The notes below the pieces were generated by a model. That model was not told the DNA's origin. It saw only the letters and a program-made list of their open reading frames with translations, and ran no database searches. Shown one piece after another: positions 41,501 through 54,409 of a DNA stretch of 64,000 nt. This DNA comes from Eunapius fragilis (lineage: Eukaryota; Porifera; Demospongiae; Spongillida; Spongillidae), in NCBI GenBank assembly GCA_963681505.1, contig OY811989.1:5535335-5599334 (forward strand), given 5' to 3'. The translations under genes and the position numbers were made by a program. Position 1 is the first letter of the stretch. Every line of letters starts with the position of its first letter.

Positions 41501-44500
41501 AGTCCCTCACTAAAGATGAATACCAAGGGTGGCTCAACACCCACCATCAGGCTCAGCTCAGTCTGGAGGACAGAGAGTCTTTACTCTTTGAGTCTGCCAG
41601 ACGCATCGAAAGGCAGCTGGAATTGCTGGGTATGGCATCCTGTTGTCATGGTTTCCACCATAAGCCCAAAGTCCTTGGCCATCCTTACTTGTTCGTTTGA
41701 TCCCTCAGGGGCCACTGGTGTTGAAGATAGGCTTCAAGATGGCGTACCTGAGACAATTGAAGGGTTACGTATGGCTGGGATCAATGTGTGGGTACTCACT
41801 GGAGACAAACAGGTTAGACGTATGTGCTGTAAGTAGTGGGGTAGGATGGAGGGGGTGAAGTGTGATGGGGATGGTGGGGGTGGAGTGTGATGGGGATGGT
41901 GGGGGTGGAGTGTGATGGGGATGGTGGGGGTGAAGTGTGATGGGGATGGTGGGGGTGGAGTGTGATGGGGATGGTGGGGTGGAGTGTGATGGGGATGGTG
42001 GGGTGGAGTGTGATGGGGATGGTGGGGTGGAGTGTGATGGGGATGGTGGGGTGGAGTGTGATGGGGATGGTGGGGTGGAGTGATGGGGATGGTGGGGTGG
42101 AGTGTGATGGGGATGGTGGGGTGGAGTGTGATGGGGATGGTGGGGTGGAGTGATGGGGATGGTGGGGTGGAGTGTGATGGGGATGGTGGGGGTGAAGTGT
42201 GATGGGGATGGTGGGGTGAAGTGTGATGGGGATGGTGGGGGTGAAGTGTGATGGGGATGGTGGGGGTGGAATGTGATGGGGATGGTGGGGTGAAGTGTGA
42301 TGGGGATGGGGGGTGAAGTGTGATGGGGATGGTGGGGGTGGAGTGTGATGGGGATGGTGGGGTGGAGTGTGATGGGGATGGTGGGGTGGAGTGTGATGGG
42401 GATGGTGGGGTGGAGTGTGATGGGGATGGTGGGGTGGAGTGTGATGGGGATGGTGGGGTGGAGTGTGATGGGGATGGTGGGGTGGAGTGATGGGGATGGT
42501 GGGGTGGAGTGTGATGGGGATGGTGGGGTGGAGTGTGATGGGGATGGTGGGGTGGAGTGATGGGGATGGTGGGGTGGAGTGTGATGGGGATGGTGGGGGT
42601 GAAGTGTGATGGGGATGGTGGGGGTGGAATGTGATGGGGATGGTGGGGTGAAGTGTGATGGGGATGGTGGGGGTGAAGTGTGATGGGGATGGTGGGGGTG
42701 AAGTGTGATGGGGGTGGTAGGTCACAAACAAACACAGTACAATTATGGGTAGGCAGTTTTGTGGTTTAAACAAATCATCAAACTGCTTTTTGGTATTTGC
42801 CTGAACCAGGTATGTTCTAACTGTACTGACCTCCAGATGGGGATGGTGGGGGTGGTGTGATGGGATGGTGGTGTGGTGGGATGGTGGTGTGATGGAGTGT
42901 GATGGAGTGTGGTGTGATGGGATGGTGGAGTGTGATGGGATGGTTATGTTTATTACAACCATTGTAGTTATTGATGGTTTAATAACTGATCATAAGCAAT
43001 GACATAAGCAATGACACACTACATCTTGTTCATGTGCCCTGTGCAGGAGACAGCTGTAAGCATTGGCTACTCGTCCAAACTGTTCAATCCAGATATGGAT
43101 GTTATTGTCCTGAATGCTACTTCACAGGTTGAGTTAAAACTGTGGTCATAGCCTTTGTGCATGAGAGACCAGGGCGATTTTTCGATTTTATCAAACAGTC
43201 ACCAGCGTTTCACTGTGTCGGACCTTCTGTACTGTATAGGCCATACCTACCCTTGTCCCTGTGTCCCCTCACAGGAGGAGTGTAGGGAGATGTACTGTAT
43301 AGGCCATACCTACCCTTGTCCCTGTGTCCCCTCACAGGAGGAGTGTAGGGAGATGTACCGTATAGGCCGTACCTACCCTTGTCCCTGTGTCCCCTCACAG
43401 GAGGAGTGTAGGGAGATGTACTGTATAGGCCATACCTACCCTTGTCCCTGTGTCCCCTCACAGGAGGAGTGTAGGGAGATGCTTAATGCACACAAAGAAG
43501 AAATTTATCGCCATATGGAGGGCAGCCATGTTGGAAGCCATAATGGAAGCATCACCAGCTCCTCCCCTCAGATGTCCTCCATTAGCCTCCGCCCCTTGCA
43601 TGGAGGGTCATTCTCTGCCCCACCCTCCAGTCGGAATCGTGCACTGGTACTTGACGGGCAGACCATGGGCTACATCCTCACTGACAGTAGAATGAGGGGC
43701 TCACTGCTGGAGGTTGTCAAGTGTTGCAAATCTGTGTTATGTTGCAGGGCAACACCTCTCCAGAAGGTAAGAGCATGTGCGGCACATGACCCATCGTGTT
43801 AGAACTCTAGTTATAAACGTATCAAATTTGGTACCTTTATAGGGGATATAACTGTGCAAAGTAAGTGAACATTTACCAACCCCCCCCCCCCCCCCCCAGC
43901 TTTATTGTCTCTGATGCCCCCCCCCCCCCCCCCCCCCCAGCTTTATTGGCTCTGATGCCCCCCCCCCCCCCCCCCCCAGCTTGATTGGCTCTGATGCTGT
44001 AGGTATCAGCTTGCTAAATCATTGGCATGCATAGAGCAGGGAGAGGTGTACACACTTTGCACAGGAATATATCCTCATAACCTAAAACATTCAAGGCAAG
44101 CAATCTGAACAAATCAATAGCTAGCTGCAGTACTTCTCCATATATTTAACGATTTTCTGCCACTGAGATGTGAGGAATGCCAACCTGATGAGTTGGCAAA
44201 CTTTTACCCATGGCAGCAATCTCTATCACCAAAACCCTTGCTAATAAAGGAATGGTATGGAAAAAAGAGAAAACAGTTTTTTGATTGCGAATATATGGAA
44301 TAGTTGCAGCAAAAGGAACCTGATGTAATAAAAGAAGCATCAAAGTTGACACTTGCAATTAAAATGTATGCATAATTAAATATTCAGATCACTGTAACTC
44401 CATGATGGACATAGCTATTTCCATCATAAGAAAGAAGTTGTAGAGGACATGGGTATCTCTTAGAACATTAATGCTGTCTGAATACTCACTCCCTTATGCT

Positions 44501-45420
44501 TAGCTTGCTAGACCATGCAATGCATGATCCCCATTTGAGCTTGGCATAGTGTTAATTGTTTGCCCAAAATGGGGGCAGCCAGTTTGGGTATGTGTAGGGG
44601 AGCAGACCCCCTACCCGCTACCCCCTACCCCCTACCCCCTACCCTGAGCCTGACTGGAACCAAGTGGGAAACGCTGGTTCCCTTTTGGTTAGCCCACACC
44701 TTGACGCTGGTCAAGGTAAGGGTGCCATTTACCATTGACGTATGAACAGCAATGCATGTACAAGTACAGTCAGTGCACATGTGGAGAGGTGGGTGGGTAA
44801 GCAATGCAGCTGGCAGCCTGCTAGCTATAAACTGAGTGACTGCAGCCAACCCCACCACACATGTGTTGACCTGGACCATATCAGGTGTCAATATCTTTGG
44901 GGACAGTGTGTTAGATTGGGTTTGGCTGAAGGTGTGGGAATTAGTTGAGGCTTTTCCCAGACTTTTAGGCTCAAGTGAGGCTTTTCCCAGGGGTGTGTTT
45001 TAAGCTCAGGGTTATTTAGCTTATTCTCATTCACTTAACATTAAACCAAGTTTAGTACCTAAACAAGCACCTTTAAAAGTACTTCATCCCTTTTTGTGTG
45101 ACAATGATCCCATAATACTGAGTTACGTTTGTAACTGGGCCCCCCCCAATGTTAGTTTTTGCTGTGATGTTGTGTGTATATGTGTTGGTTTTCATGCCAA
45201 TGGTTGTAAACGTGTTCATTGTGGCGATAAGGGGAGGATGTCTGAGAGAAGGAAATTGACTATTTCCCCTGCTCTTAGGCTGAGGTGGTCAGACTGGTAA
45301 AGAAGGAGCTGGGGGTAATGACTTTAGCTGTGGGTGATGGAGCCAATGATGTCAGTATGATACAGACAGCCAGTGTTGGTGTGGGTATTGCTGGCAAAGA
45401 AGGCAATCAGGTACTAGGTG

Positions 45421-45491
<71 letters not shown>

Positions 45492-45717
45492 GTATTACAC
45501 ATATATATGTGGGTGTTCCTCCTCATGTAGGCAGTCATAGCCAGTGATTTCTCAATGGCTAGGTTCAGATTCCTGGAGCGGCTGCTTTTAGTTCATGGCC
45601 ACTGGTCCTACTTTCGTCTCGCCAACATGATGCTTTACTTCTTTTACAAGAATGTTGTGAGTGATTGTGAGGGTGATGTGTGTGCGTGCATGTGGAAGGG
45701 CTACCAATAATTATGAT

Positions 45718-45774
<57 letters not shown>

Positions 45775-46823
45775 AATAGGCCTATGCTGCTGTTCTTTTC
45801 TGGTACCAACTGTTCAATGGCTTTTCTGCCTCTACCCCTATTGATGGGGTCAATCTGATTATATTTAACCTCATCTACACCTCCTTACCCATACTGGTGG
45901 TGGCCATTGCTGATCAAGACCTGGGTGCCTATACCCTGCAGGCGCGCAAGTCTTTCTATGTGCAGGGTCGGGAGTCCAAAGTGTACACAAGATGGAAGTT
46001 TTGGCTCACAATGGTGGACGCCCTGTATGAGAGTGCAGTGGTCTTCTTTGTAGCATACGGGGTACGCCCACACACATCCTCTGTACTTTTGAATGTGACT
46101 TTTATGGTCTTTGCACTTTTTACCATTTGGAAAGGAAACGGTGCACGCGTACACACATACACACACACACACACACATACACACATACACACACATACAC
46201 ACACATACACACACACACACACACACACATACACACATACACACACACACACACACATACAAACACATAACTGTACACATGATCTCTTCCTGCAGGCTTA
46301 CATCAGTACAGATGTGGGTGTGGCTGAATTTGGTGTAGTCATCAACTTTTCCATTGTTATCACAACGTCTCTTCACTTGGCAGTGGAAACCATGCACTGG
46401 GTACATTGGTCCCAGATTTAGACTGTACTGATCTCCCTTCCTCCTCCCTCCCCTCCACACAGACATGGGTCCACCATGTGGTGCTGTGGGGGAGTATAGG
46501 TATCACTTTCATTTTCAACCTGATTTACATGGCGATTGACACACAACAGAACACTATCGATACCTACTGGGTTCTGTATGTGGCTGCTACAAGACCTACA
46601 TACTGGTTTGTGTTGCTGGCTACTCCAGTTATAGCTCTCCTACCAAGGTGGGTGGATTGTGTGCATATCTGTGTTCACATTAACACCTCAATGCAGGGTG
46701 GTTGCCAAGGTGATTGAGCAGGAGCTGTTTCCTTCTTGTGTCCTGCAAGCCAGAGTCATGGAAGGAGGGAGGAGGGGAGGCAACCAAGAGCAGTTCCCAT
46801 CACTGAGGACTCACATTAGCTAA
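35582..46823 (+). CDS. P4-ATPase phospholipid flippase, ATP10-like
   Basis: Complete gene of about 1184 residues. Exons: 35582-35997, 36063-36279, 36501-36598, 36673-36779, 36938-37069, 37291-37406, 38786-39038, 39280-39320, 39966-40028, 40090-40314, 40657-40971, 41503-41629, 41709-41812, 43047-43127, 43464-43766, 45279-45410, 45531-45656, 45780-46061, 46296-46400, 46463-46647, 46697-46823 (TAA). Landmarks: [18 protein letters not shown] and first membrane pair; actuator DGET (about 190-193); [13 protein letters not shown]; phosphorylation site DKTGTLT with Asp near 419; [19 protein letters not shown] nucleotide site; [11 protein letters not shown] hinge; six C-terminal membrane segments. [27 protein letters not shown] places it with class-5 (ATP10) flippases, which move phosphatidylcholine or glucosylceramide inward with a CDC50 partner in some cases. 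The exon at 39966 is in phase but weakly conserved. The protein is shorter than human ATP10A. Confidence 0.9.
37407..38745. repeat. 30-bp minisatellite filling an ATP10-like intron
   Basis: About 45 units of ACATGGGCATACATCTGCAC plus TACACACCTT, with 15-bp short variants. Because the unit is a multiple of three, several frames stay open for hundreds of codons; these are not genes. Confidence 0.92.
39340..39705. repeat. GTGTAATGTACGGGTGTAC minisatellite
   Basis: About 19-bp units in the intron after the exon ending at 39320. Confidence 0.85.
41222..41405. repeat. 30-bp minisatellite, six units
   Basis: Unit CCTTGACCATAACATTGCTG plus GGCCAGTATA in an ATP10-like intron. Confidence 0.85.
41838..42720. 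repeat. 24-25-bp minisatellite
   Basis: Units GTGATGGGGATGGTGGGGTG plus GAGT, about 36, in the intron after 41812. Open frames on both strands are artefacts. Confidence 0.9.
43213..43463 (+). repeat. 63-bp tandem repeat carrying extra 3' splice sites
   Basis: Four copies of a 63-bp unit, each with CCCTGTGTCCCCTCACAG|GAGGAGTGTAGGGAGATG, give acceptors before 43275, 43338, 43401 and 43464. The unit is 21 codons and the frame stays open through all copies. Upstream acceptors would add 21, 42 or 63 residues (cysteine-rich, [14 protein letters not shown]) to the P-domain region of the ATPase. Confidence 0.85.
43880..43985. repeat. C-run tandem repeat
   Basis: Three units of CCAGCTTTATTGGCTCTGATG followed by 16-20 C. 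The ATPase intron 43767-45278 holds nothing else recognised. Confidence 0.8.
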
Positions 46824-46897
46824 GCATGGCACAAATTTTGAGTGTTTCAGATGTTTTATCACATTCATGACATTAAACATAGACCTAGACGGGAATG

Positions 46898-47035
46898 AAG
46901 GGTCCTCCAATCCTTGTGGTCGCATGTACTAGGGACCTCCAATCCTTGTGGTCGCATGTACTAGGAACCCCCACAAGGTCCTCCAATCCTTGTGGTCGCA
47001 TGTACTAGGAACCCCCCACAGGGTCCTCCAATCCA
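46898..47035. repeat. About 45-bp tandem repeat downstream of the P4-ATPase
   Basis: Units GGTCCTCCAATCCTTGTGGT plus CGCATGTACTAGGAACC, three to four copies, between convergent gene ends. Confidence 0.8.
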
Positions 47036-47214
47036 TATGACCAGTGCTGTTCATTCCTGTATGCGGTTACTCCACATGTAGTATCTTGTAACTGTTGCCA
47101 TGGTGATACCGTATTTGGTATTTGCAAGCCACAAACATTTAATCCAAAACAAAATAGCTGAACATTACAGAACACAAATGACACAATGATCTGATTTTTG
47201 ATTGGCAGTTGCCA

Positions 47215-49134
<1,920 letters not shown>

Positions 49135-49490
49135 TGTTTTGAGGTGTTATTGACTGTTCCTGCGTTCCAAGCAATTAATATTTATACACTACTACAGCGG
49201 TCTCGTACCCCGACCGACTGCTCGTTTTGGATTATGTTGCGCATGCCCAGTCTTTTCTCCCTTTTCGGTTGGCACGTGTGGATAAGGTATGTAACGGTGG
49301 TGTGTATCCTTCATTTGGTTGTGGATCCGTTACGGGTAGGTGTTCAGTGCTTCTGGCCTAACACCACTCAGACATATTTAACGTATAGTTGCATATTTTC
49401 AATACTCCGATTAATCGAACCATTCACTAAACACGATTTCTTTGTCGTTTAATTTATTTATTTTTCCTGTTGATCCCCTTCCCCTTAGTC

Positions 49491-50252
49491 ATGAAGACTA
49501 TTCTTGGCACACAGATCATCAAAGTGCCCAAAGATGGTAAGTAAGACCCCCCTTCGTTCATAGATTGTTTCAAGGGAAAGTTTACGTTCTGGCCTAAAGT
49601 CACCGTGGATGTAAAGAACAGAGTGGTGACCGTGAAAGGTCCGAGAGGCACCCTGGTCAAGGCCTTCAAGCACGTTGACTTGGAATTCATTCGTATCGGG
49701 AAGAGACGAGTGAAGGTCAACATGTGGTTTGCAACGAGGAAGAACATGGCGTGTCTACAAACTGTTTGCAGCCATATAAAGAATCTGTTCAAGGGAGTTC
49801 GATACGTGAGTGAACGCCCTAAAGCACATCTCTTTGTATTTAAAAAGCGGTTTCTAATTTCCGCAGGGCTTTCGCCTCAAAATGAGGGCCGTGTACGCCC
49901 ACTTCCCCATCAACATAACCATGACGGAGGGCAATACCATCGTGGACATACGTAACTTCCTCGGAGAGAAGTTTACGAGAACTGTCAACCTGAAGCCTGG
50001 AGTTACCTGCACACCAACGGGCAACAAGGACGAAATCCAGGTGGAAGGAAATGACCTTGAAATGGTCACACTTTCTGGTAAGTTATGAGGGCCTCACCCA
50101 CCTGCTACCTTGGTATTTAATGTACTTACATGTAACTACACTATGTAGCTGCCCTTATCCATCAAGCTGTCTTGGTCAAAGAGAAAGACATAAGGAAGTT
50201 CTTGGATGGCATTTATGTGTCTGAAGAGGGCACGATAGTTCAGAAAAAGTAG
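49491..50252 (+). CDS. RPL9: Large-subunit ribosomal protein L9 (uL6)
   Basis: Exons 49491-49536, 49600-49805, 49867-50077, 50149-50252 join in phase to 188 residues (human protein about 192). Diagnostic stretches are [42 protein letters not shown] and the terminal [16 protein letters not shown]. It is a component of the 60S subunit near the sarcin-ricin loop. CCCCTTCCCCTTAG just before TCATG looks like a 3' splice site, so a 5'UTR intron directly ahead of the ATG is likely, as is common for ribosomal protein genes. The gene is divergent from the RING ligase and convergent with the kinase at 50394, whose stop lies only 141 bp from this one. Confidence 0.96.
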
Positions 50253-50393
50253 TGTGAATGTCTTTTGAAACTGCTTGTCTATGTGATGCAAAAAGAATTG
50301 ATTTCTCTAACATTAAGATCATAATACACACTATTAAGCAGCGGAATTTGGGGTGGGAGTGGCCAATATACTACAGTCACATGCAGCAAGGCT

Positions 50394-52490
50394 TTATTGA
50401 AGTGCCCTCCGCAATGCCTCAGCCAAAGTCGGTCGACCCCTTGGATCAGGGGCCAGCATGGACTGGACCAGGGACGAGAAGCTCTGTGGCAGTCGCTGGA
50501 TGTGGGCAGAGGAGGAGCAGAAGGTGTACTCCAGGGGAGGGATATTGGACACCTCGTAGGCTCTCTGGTCGAGGCGTCCCGTCTCAAAAGGGTTCCTGTG
50601 GCCAGCCAGCTCATAGGCCAACACCCCTGCAGACCACACAGGCTGCTTCAGATAGGAGAGGACACGGTTGGGCCCAGGCCTGGCGTTGAGGATCTCTGGA
50701 CCCATGTGTGCCTCATTCCCTCCAATCTCCATTCCTGTATGGCAGACACATGTATGTGTGCAGGGTCAAATTAGCACAGGTGTTGATAATTCTACATCAC
50801 TAAGTATATCATAAATAAATAAATTAATGGAAAAACCAAACCCTCAAGGACACTGCAAAAATAACAAAAACACTGATTTGTGGCACACAGCAACATCCCC
50901 TCCCCACCATGAAAATAAAAGAACGGGAAAAGTTAATATCAAATGATTTAGACACGCCTCCAGAAAGTTCAAACCTCATTAGGGTAATGAACTTTATTTA
51001 CATGACTGCAGAGAAAAGGTCACACAACCTTTGAGTGCTGAAAGCTGTGCCAAATACAATGTTCACACTCCACACCCACCGTGCATATAAGGTGTCTCCA
51101 TCTTCTCGTTGAGCACTATACCCTTGCCAAAGTCGGCTATCACAACCTTCCCGTTCCTGCTCAGGAGGAGGTTGTCCATCTTGAGGTCCCTGTGGGCCAC
51201 GCAGTGGGACTCCAGGAACACCAAACCTCTCAGCAGGTCTCTGAACCACCCCAGCACATCGCCAGCCTATAACAAAGGCCTCCTCAGCCCTTCAAACTTT
51301 AGTATAACCCCTTGCCATACAGACCCTCCTCCTCAGCCCTTCAAACTTTAGTATAACCCCTTGCCATACAGACCCTCCTCCTCAGCCCTTCAAACTTTAG
51401 TATAACCCCTTGCCATACAGACCCTCCTCCTCAGCCCTTCAAACTTTAGTATAACCCCTTGCCATACAGACCCTCCTCCTCAGCCCTTCAAACTTTAGTA
51501 TAACCCCTTGCCATACAGACCCTCCTCCTCAGCCCTTCAAACTTTAGTATAACCCCTTGCCATACAGACCCTCCTCCTCAGCCCTTCAAACTTTAGTGTA
51601 ACCCCTTGCCATACAGACCCTCCTCCTCAGCCCTTCAAACTTTAGTGTAACCCCTTGCCATACAGACCCTCCTCCTCAGCCTTCAAACTTTAGTATAACC
51701 CCTTGCCATACAGACCCTCCTCCTCAGCCCTTCAAACTTTAGTGTAACCCCTTGCCATACAGACCCTCCTCCTCAGCCCTTCAAACTTTAGTATAACCCC
51801 TTGCCCGCACTTAACACTTTAAACTTTTAGTACTACTCCTCCCCAGCCCCATACCTGAGGTCCCTTGTTAGCAACCAGGCCATCCACATGTGCCTTCATG
51901 GTCACAGGTAGCTCCTCCAGGAGGAGGAAGAGGGACAGTGACCTGACATGAGGACCCAAACGAGAGAAGTTAGCATATAGCGCTGGATCAGCTCTATCGT
52001 AGAAGAATGCGTGCAGACGGATGATGTTCTCGTGAGGAGGAAGCTGGCATAGTATCTGGTACTCATTGCGGTGTGTCCTCTGAAGCTAATGACATCATTG
52101 GGGAAGGAGGTGTGGCATCAAGTAGGAAAGAGGGTGGAGCATAGTGCCTACATTTGAGACAGTGGATGTTCCCTGCTGGTAGCTAGGCAACACCTTCATG
52201 GCATACACCCGATCGGGGCTGGGAAGTCCACTCCTGGTACACTTAACCCTCAGTACAAGGCCATCTGGTCCATTGTCATGGATAATCCCGAGCTGAGGAG
52301 CAATGCAGAGGATAACAGATGGTTGGAGGACAGTAATCCAATAAATGCTCACCACATCATAGTTCTCCAGAGTTGTGGTGTAGAGCATCCTTGTCTCCAA
52401 CAGCTCAAGCTCCAGCTGTCTTGTTCCGAGGCTGTCGACCTAGTTACCGTGGAAGGATAACATCATCCGCACACACACACACCACACACA

Positions 52491-52555
<65 letters not shown>

Positions 52556-53574
52556 ACAGCCTTTGGTGTAGACTCTTGAACCTTCTGCAGCTGACTCTTC
52601 AGACTGGAGATCTCAGCATCCTTCCTCTCCACACACTGCTTCATCTTCTGCAGGTCTTCCTCCAGCTTCCTCTGATGCTCAGGGTTACCTGCACTCACCG
52701 CTCTTATCGGAGGACGTGTTTTCAGAGATGCATTTTCAGTTTCCAACAGACTCATGCGTCTCCTGGTGTCCTCCAATTCTCCCTCCAACTTCTGCCGATG
52801 TTGATCCAATTCCTCCACATTTTTCTCTGCTGCCTCCACCTTCATCTCCAACCGTCTGGTCTGCTTCTCGTCTGGTGCAGTGGACCCTCTAAGGTCTGGC
52901 GTGTCAGCATAAGTGGTCCTTTGGGTAGCCTGCTGCAGTCTAGAGTCCTTGGATTGTTGAGCCAGTCTGTACTCTGGTACACTGTCCATAAGCTTCTTCT
53001 TCAAGTCCTCTCTGCTCAGACAGTCTGCAGTCGATATTCCCAACTTTGTCATTACCTCCTTGGTGACTTTAACTGGTGCCACCTCCACATCAATCCTCAA
53101 CAGCTCTTCCACAAGCTGGGGACGGTTCTGCCTGCGAGCCTCCTCCTCCCTCCTCCTGGCCTCATCCCTTGCCCTTTGCTCCTCCTCTTCCCTCCTCTTC
53201 TTCTCAGCTTCTTCCTTCCTCCTCTGTTCCTCTCTCTCAGCCGCCTCTCTCCTGTTCTTCTCCTCGTACTCCTCCTTCAACTTCTTCTCTCTTGTGTTCA
53301 CTACCCTCGCCATCTCTTCAGCAAAGCCTTCAGCGAGGTGTTCAACCAGCTTCAACTTTGCCCGCCTGTCCATCAGCTCCTTTATCGTTCCATCAATCTT
53401 CCCCGTCTGTATCCCAGACCTGATTTCATCTTCTCGCTCAAACTTGGCATATGAGATCCCCCCTTCTCGAAAGAAGGCAAATATGAAAGTAGGCGTGTAT
53501 TGGACGTTGCCCAAGTCCTCACGGAGCTGTTTGATGTGAAAGGGAAATGCTCAAACACAATATCACATGCACTT

Positions 53575-53617
<43 letters not shown>

Positions 53618-54144
53618 TCGCGCAATTTATTGGCTCACACGTGCACACATACTTTTTACACACAGCGCGCGCGCACACGCACACATGCACACGCACACAC
53701 ACGCACACACACTCACACATGCACACGCACAGTACACAAACGCTCCCTTTTACCTTACCAGTCATTATCAACCAAAAACAAAAAAAGGAAGCCGTGTGAC
53801 GTATCGCAATGTTGGGGTCGCCGTGTTATCGTTACCTCGGGAAAGGTGAAGCCAGGCTGTTCGATGGACGCCCTGAAAAACCCAAGTTCGCCGTGTTCCC
53901 GCGCCAGGTTAAGGAACACTTGCTGCATACGTTTGCTGCTTTCTGACTGATCATTGGTGACCTCTACGGCTATAACATTGCTACCTTCCTTACATATCTC
54001 CTTCAGTCCCTGCCACGAGCGTGTGTTCTGTTGGAGGACGTAGAAATTCTTTGGCGGAGGCACACTCCTGGAAGCGCCCCCGCGGTTCATGCCTTCCAGG
54101 AGTGCCTGGGCCACCAACAGGTCGAACAGAGACATGCTTTTCAC
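50394..54144 (-). CDS. Thioredoxin-like / coiled-coil / PINK1-like protein kinase
   Basis: Seven exons: 54144-53836, 53526-52558, 52439-52353, 52292-52152, 52079-51855, 51266-51080, 50734-50394; all phases agree, about 752 residues. Residues about 50-150 look like a thioredoxin fold ([10 protein letters not shown]...LGFFRA...[15 protein letters not shown]) without a CxxC pair. About 150-440 is a long charged coiled coil ([21 protein letters not shown] and heptads to LELELLETR). The kinase follows: YAMK lysine about 488, αC Glu in NEYQIL, HRDLK Asp about 604, DFG Asp about 622, and [11 protein letters not shown]...RPGP...NPF, which is close to PINK1. There is no mitochondrial presequence at the N terminus, so it is not an ordinary PINK1. 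Joining the coiled coil to the kinase rests on the phase-0 exon 52439-52353. An alternative is two adjacent genes. An intron (51270-51830) holds a 49-bp minisatellite. Confidence 0.75.
51285..51815. repeat. 49-bp minisatellite in the PINK1-like gene
   Basis: About eleven units of CCCTTCAAACTTTAGTATAA plus CCCCTTGCCATACAGACCCTCCTCCTCAG. Read on the coding (minus) strand the array ends next to the acceptor at 51267. Confidence 0.9.
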
Positions 54145-54409
54145 TGTTTAGCTGAATCTGCAAATGAAATAATTTCCCCTCTCGGCGGGGGGCGGGGGGT
54201 TTGGTTTTTGGTAAGGGCGTGGGGATTGGATTTGATTGGCATGCCTTCGGTGGTACGTGTGTACCTCTTTACACAAACAATACACATATACACGTGTGAC
54301 ATTATTTGCTACTAATCACTCCGCGGGCCGGGCCCGCCCTTGCAGTATTACCGTTAATGATCACACTTTTATGTGGAGTAAAAAAAAAGTTCAATGTGTG
54401 TGCGTGCGC

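Noticed and set aside
41734..42962. His/Pro/Ser-rich frames of 330-380 codons
   Set aside because: Product of a GATGGGGATGGTGGGG minisatellite inside a flippase intron.
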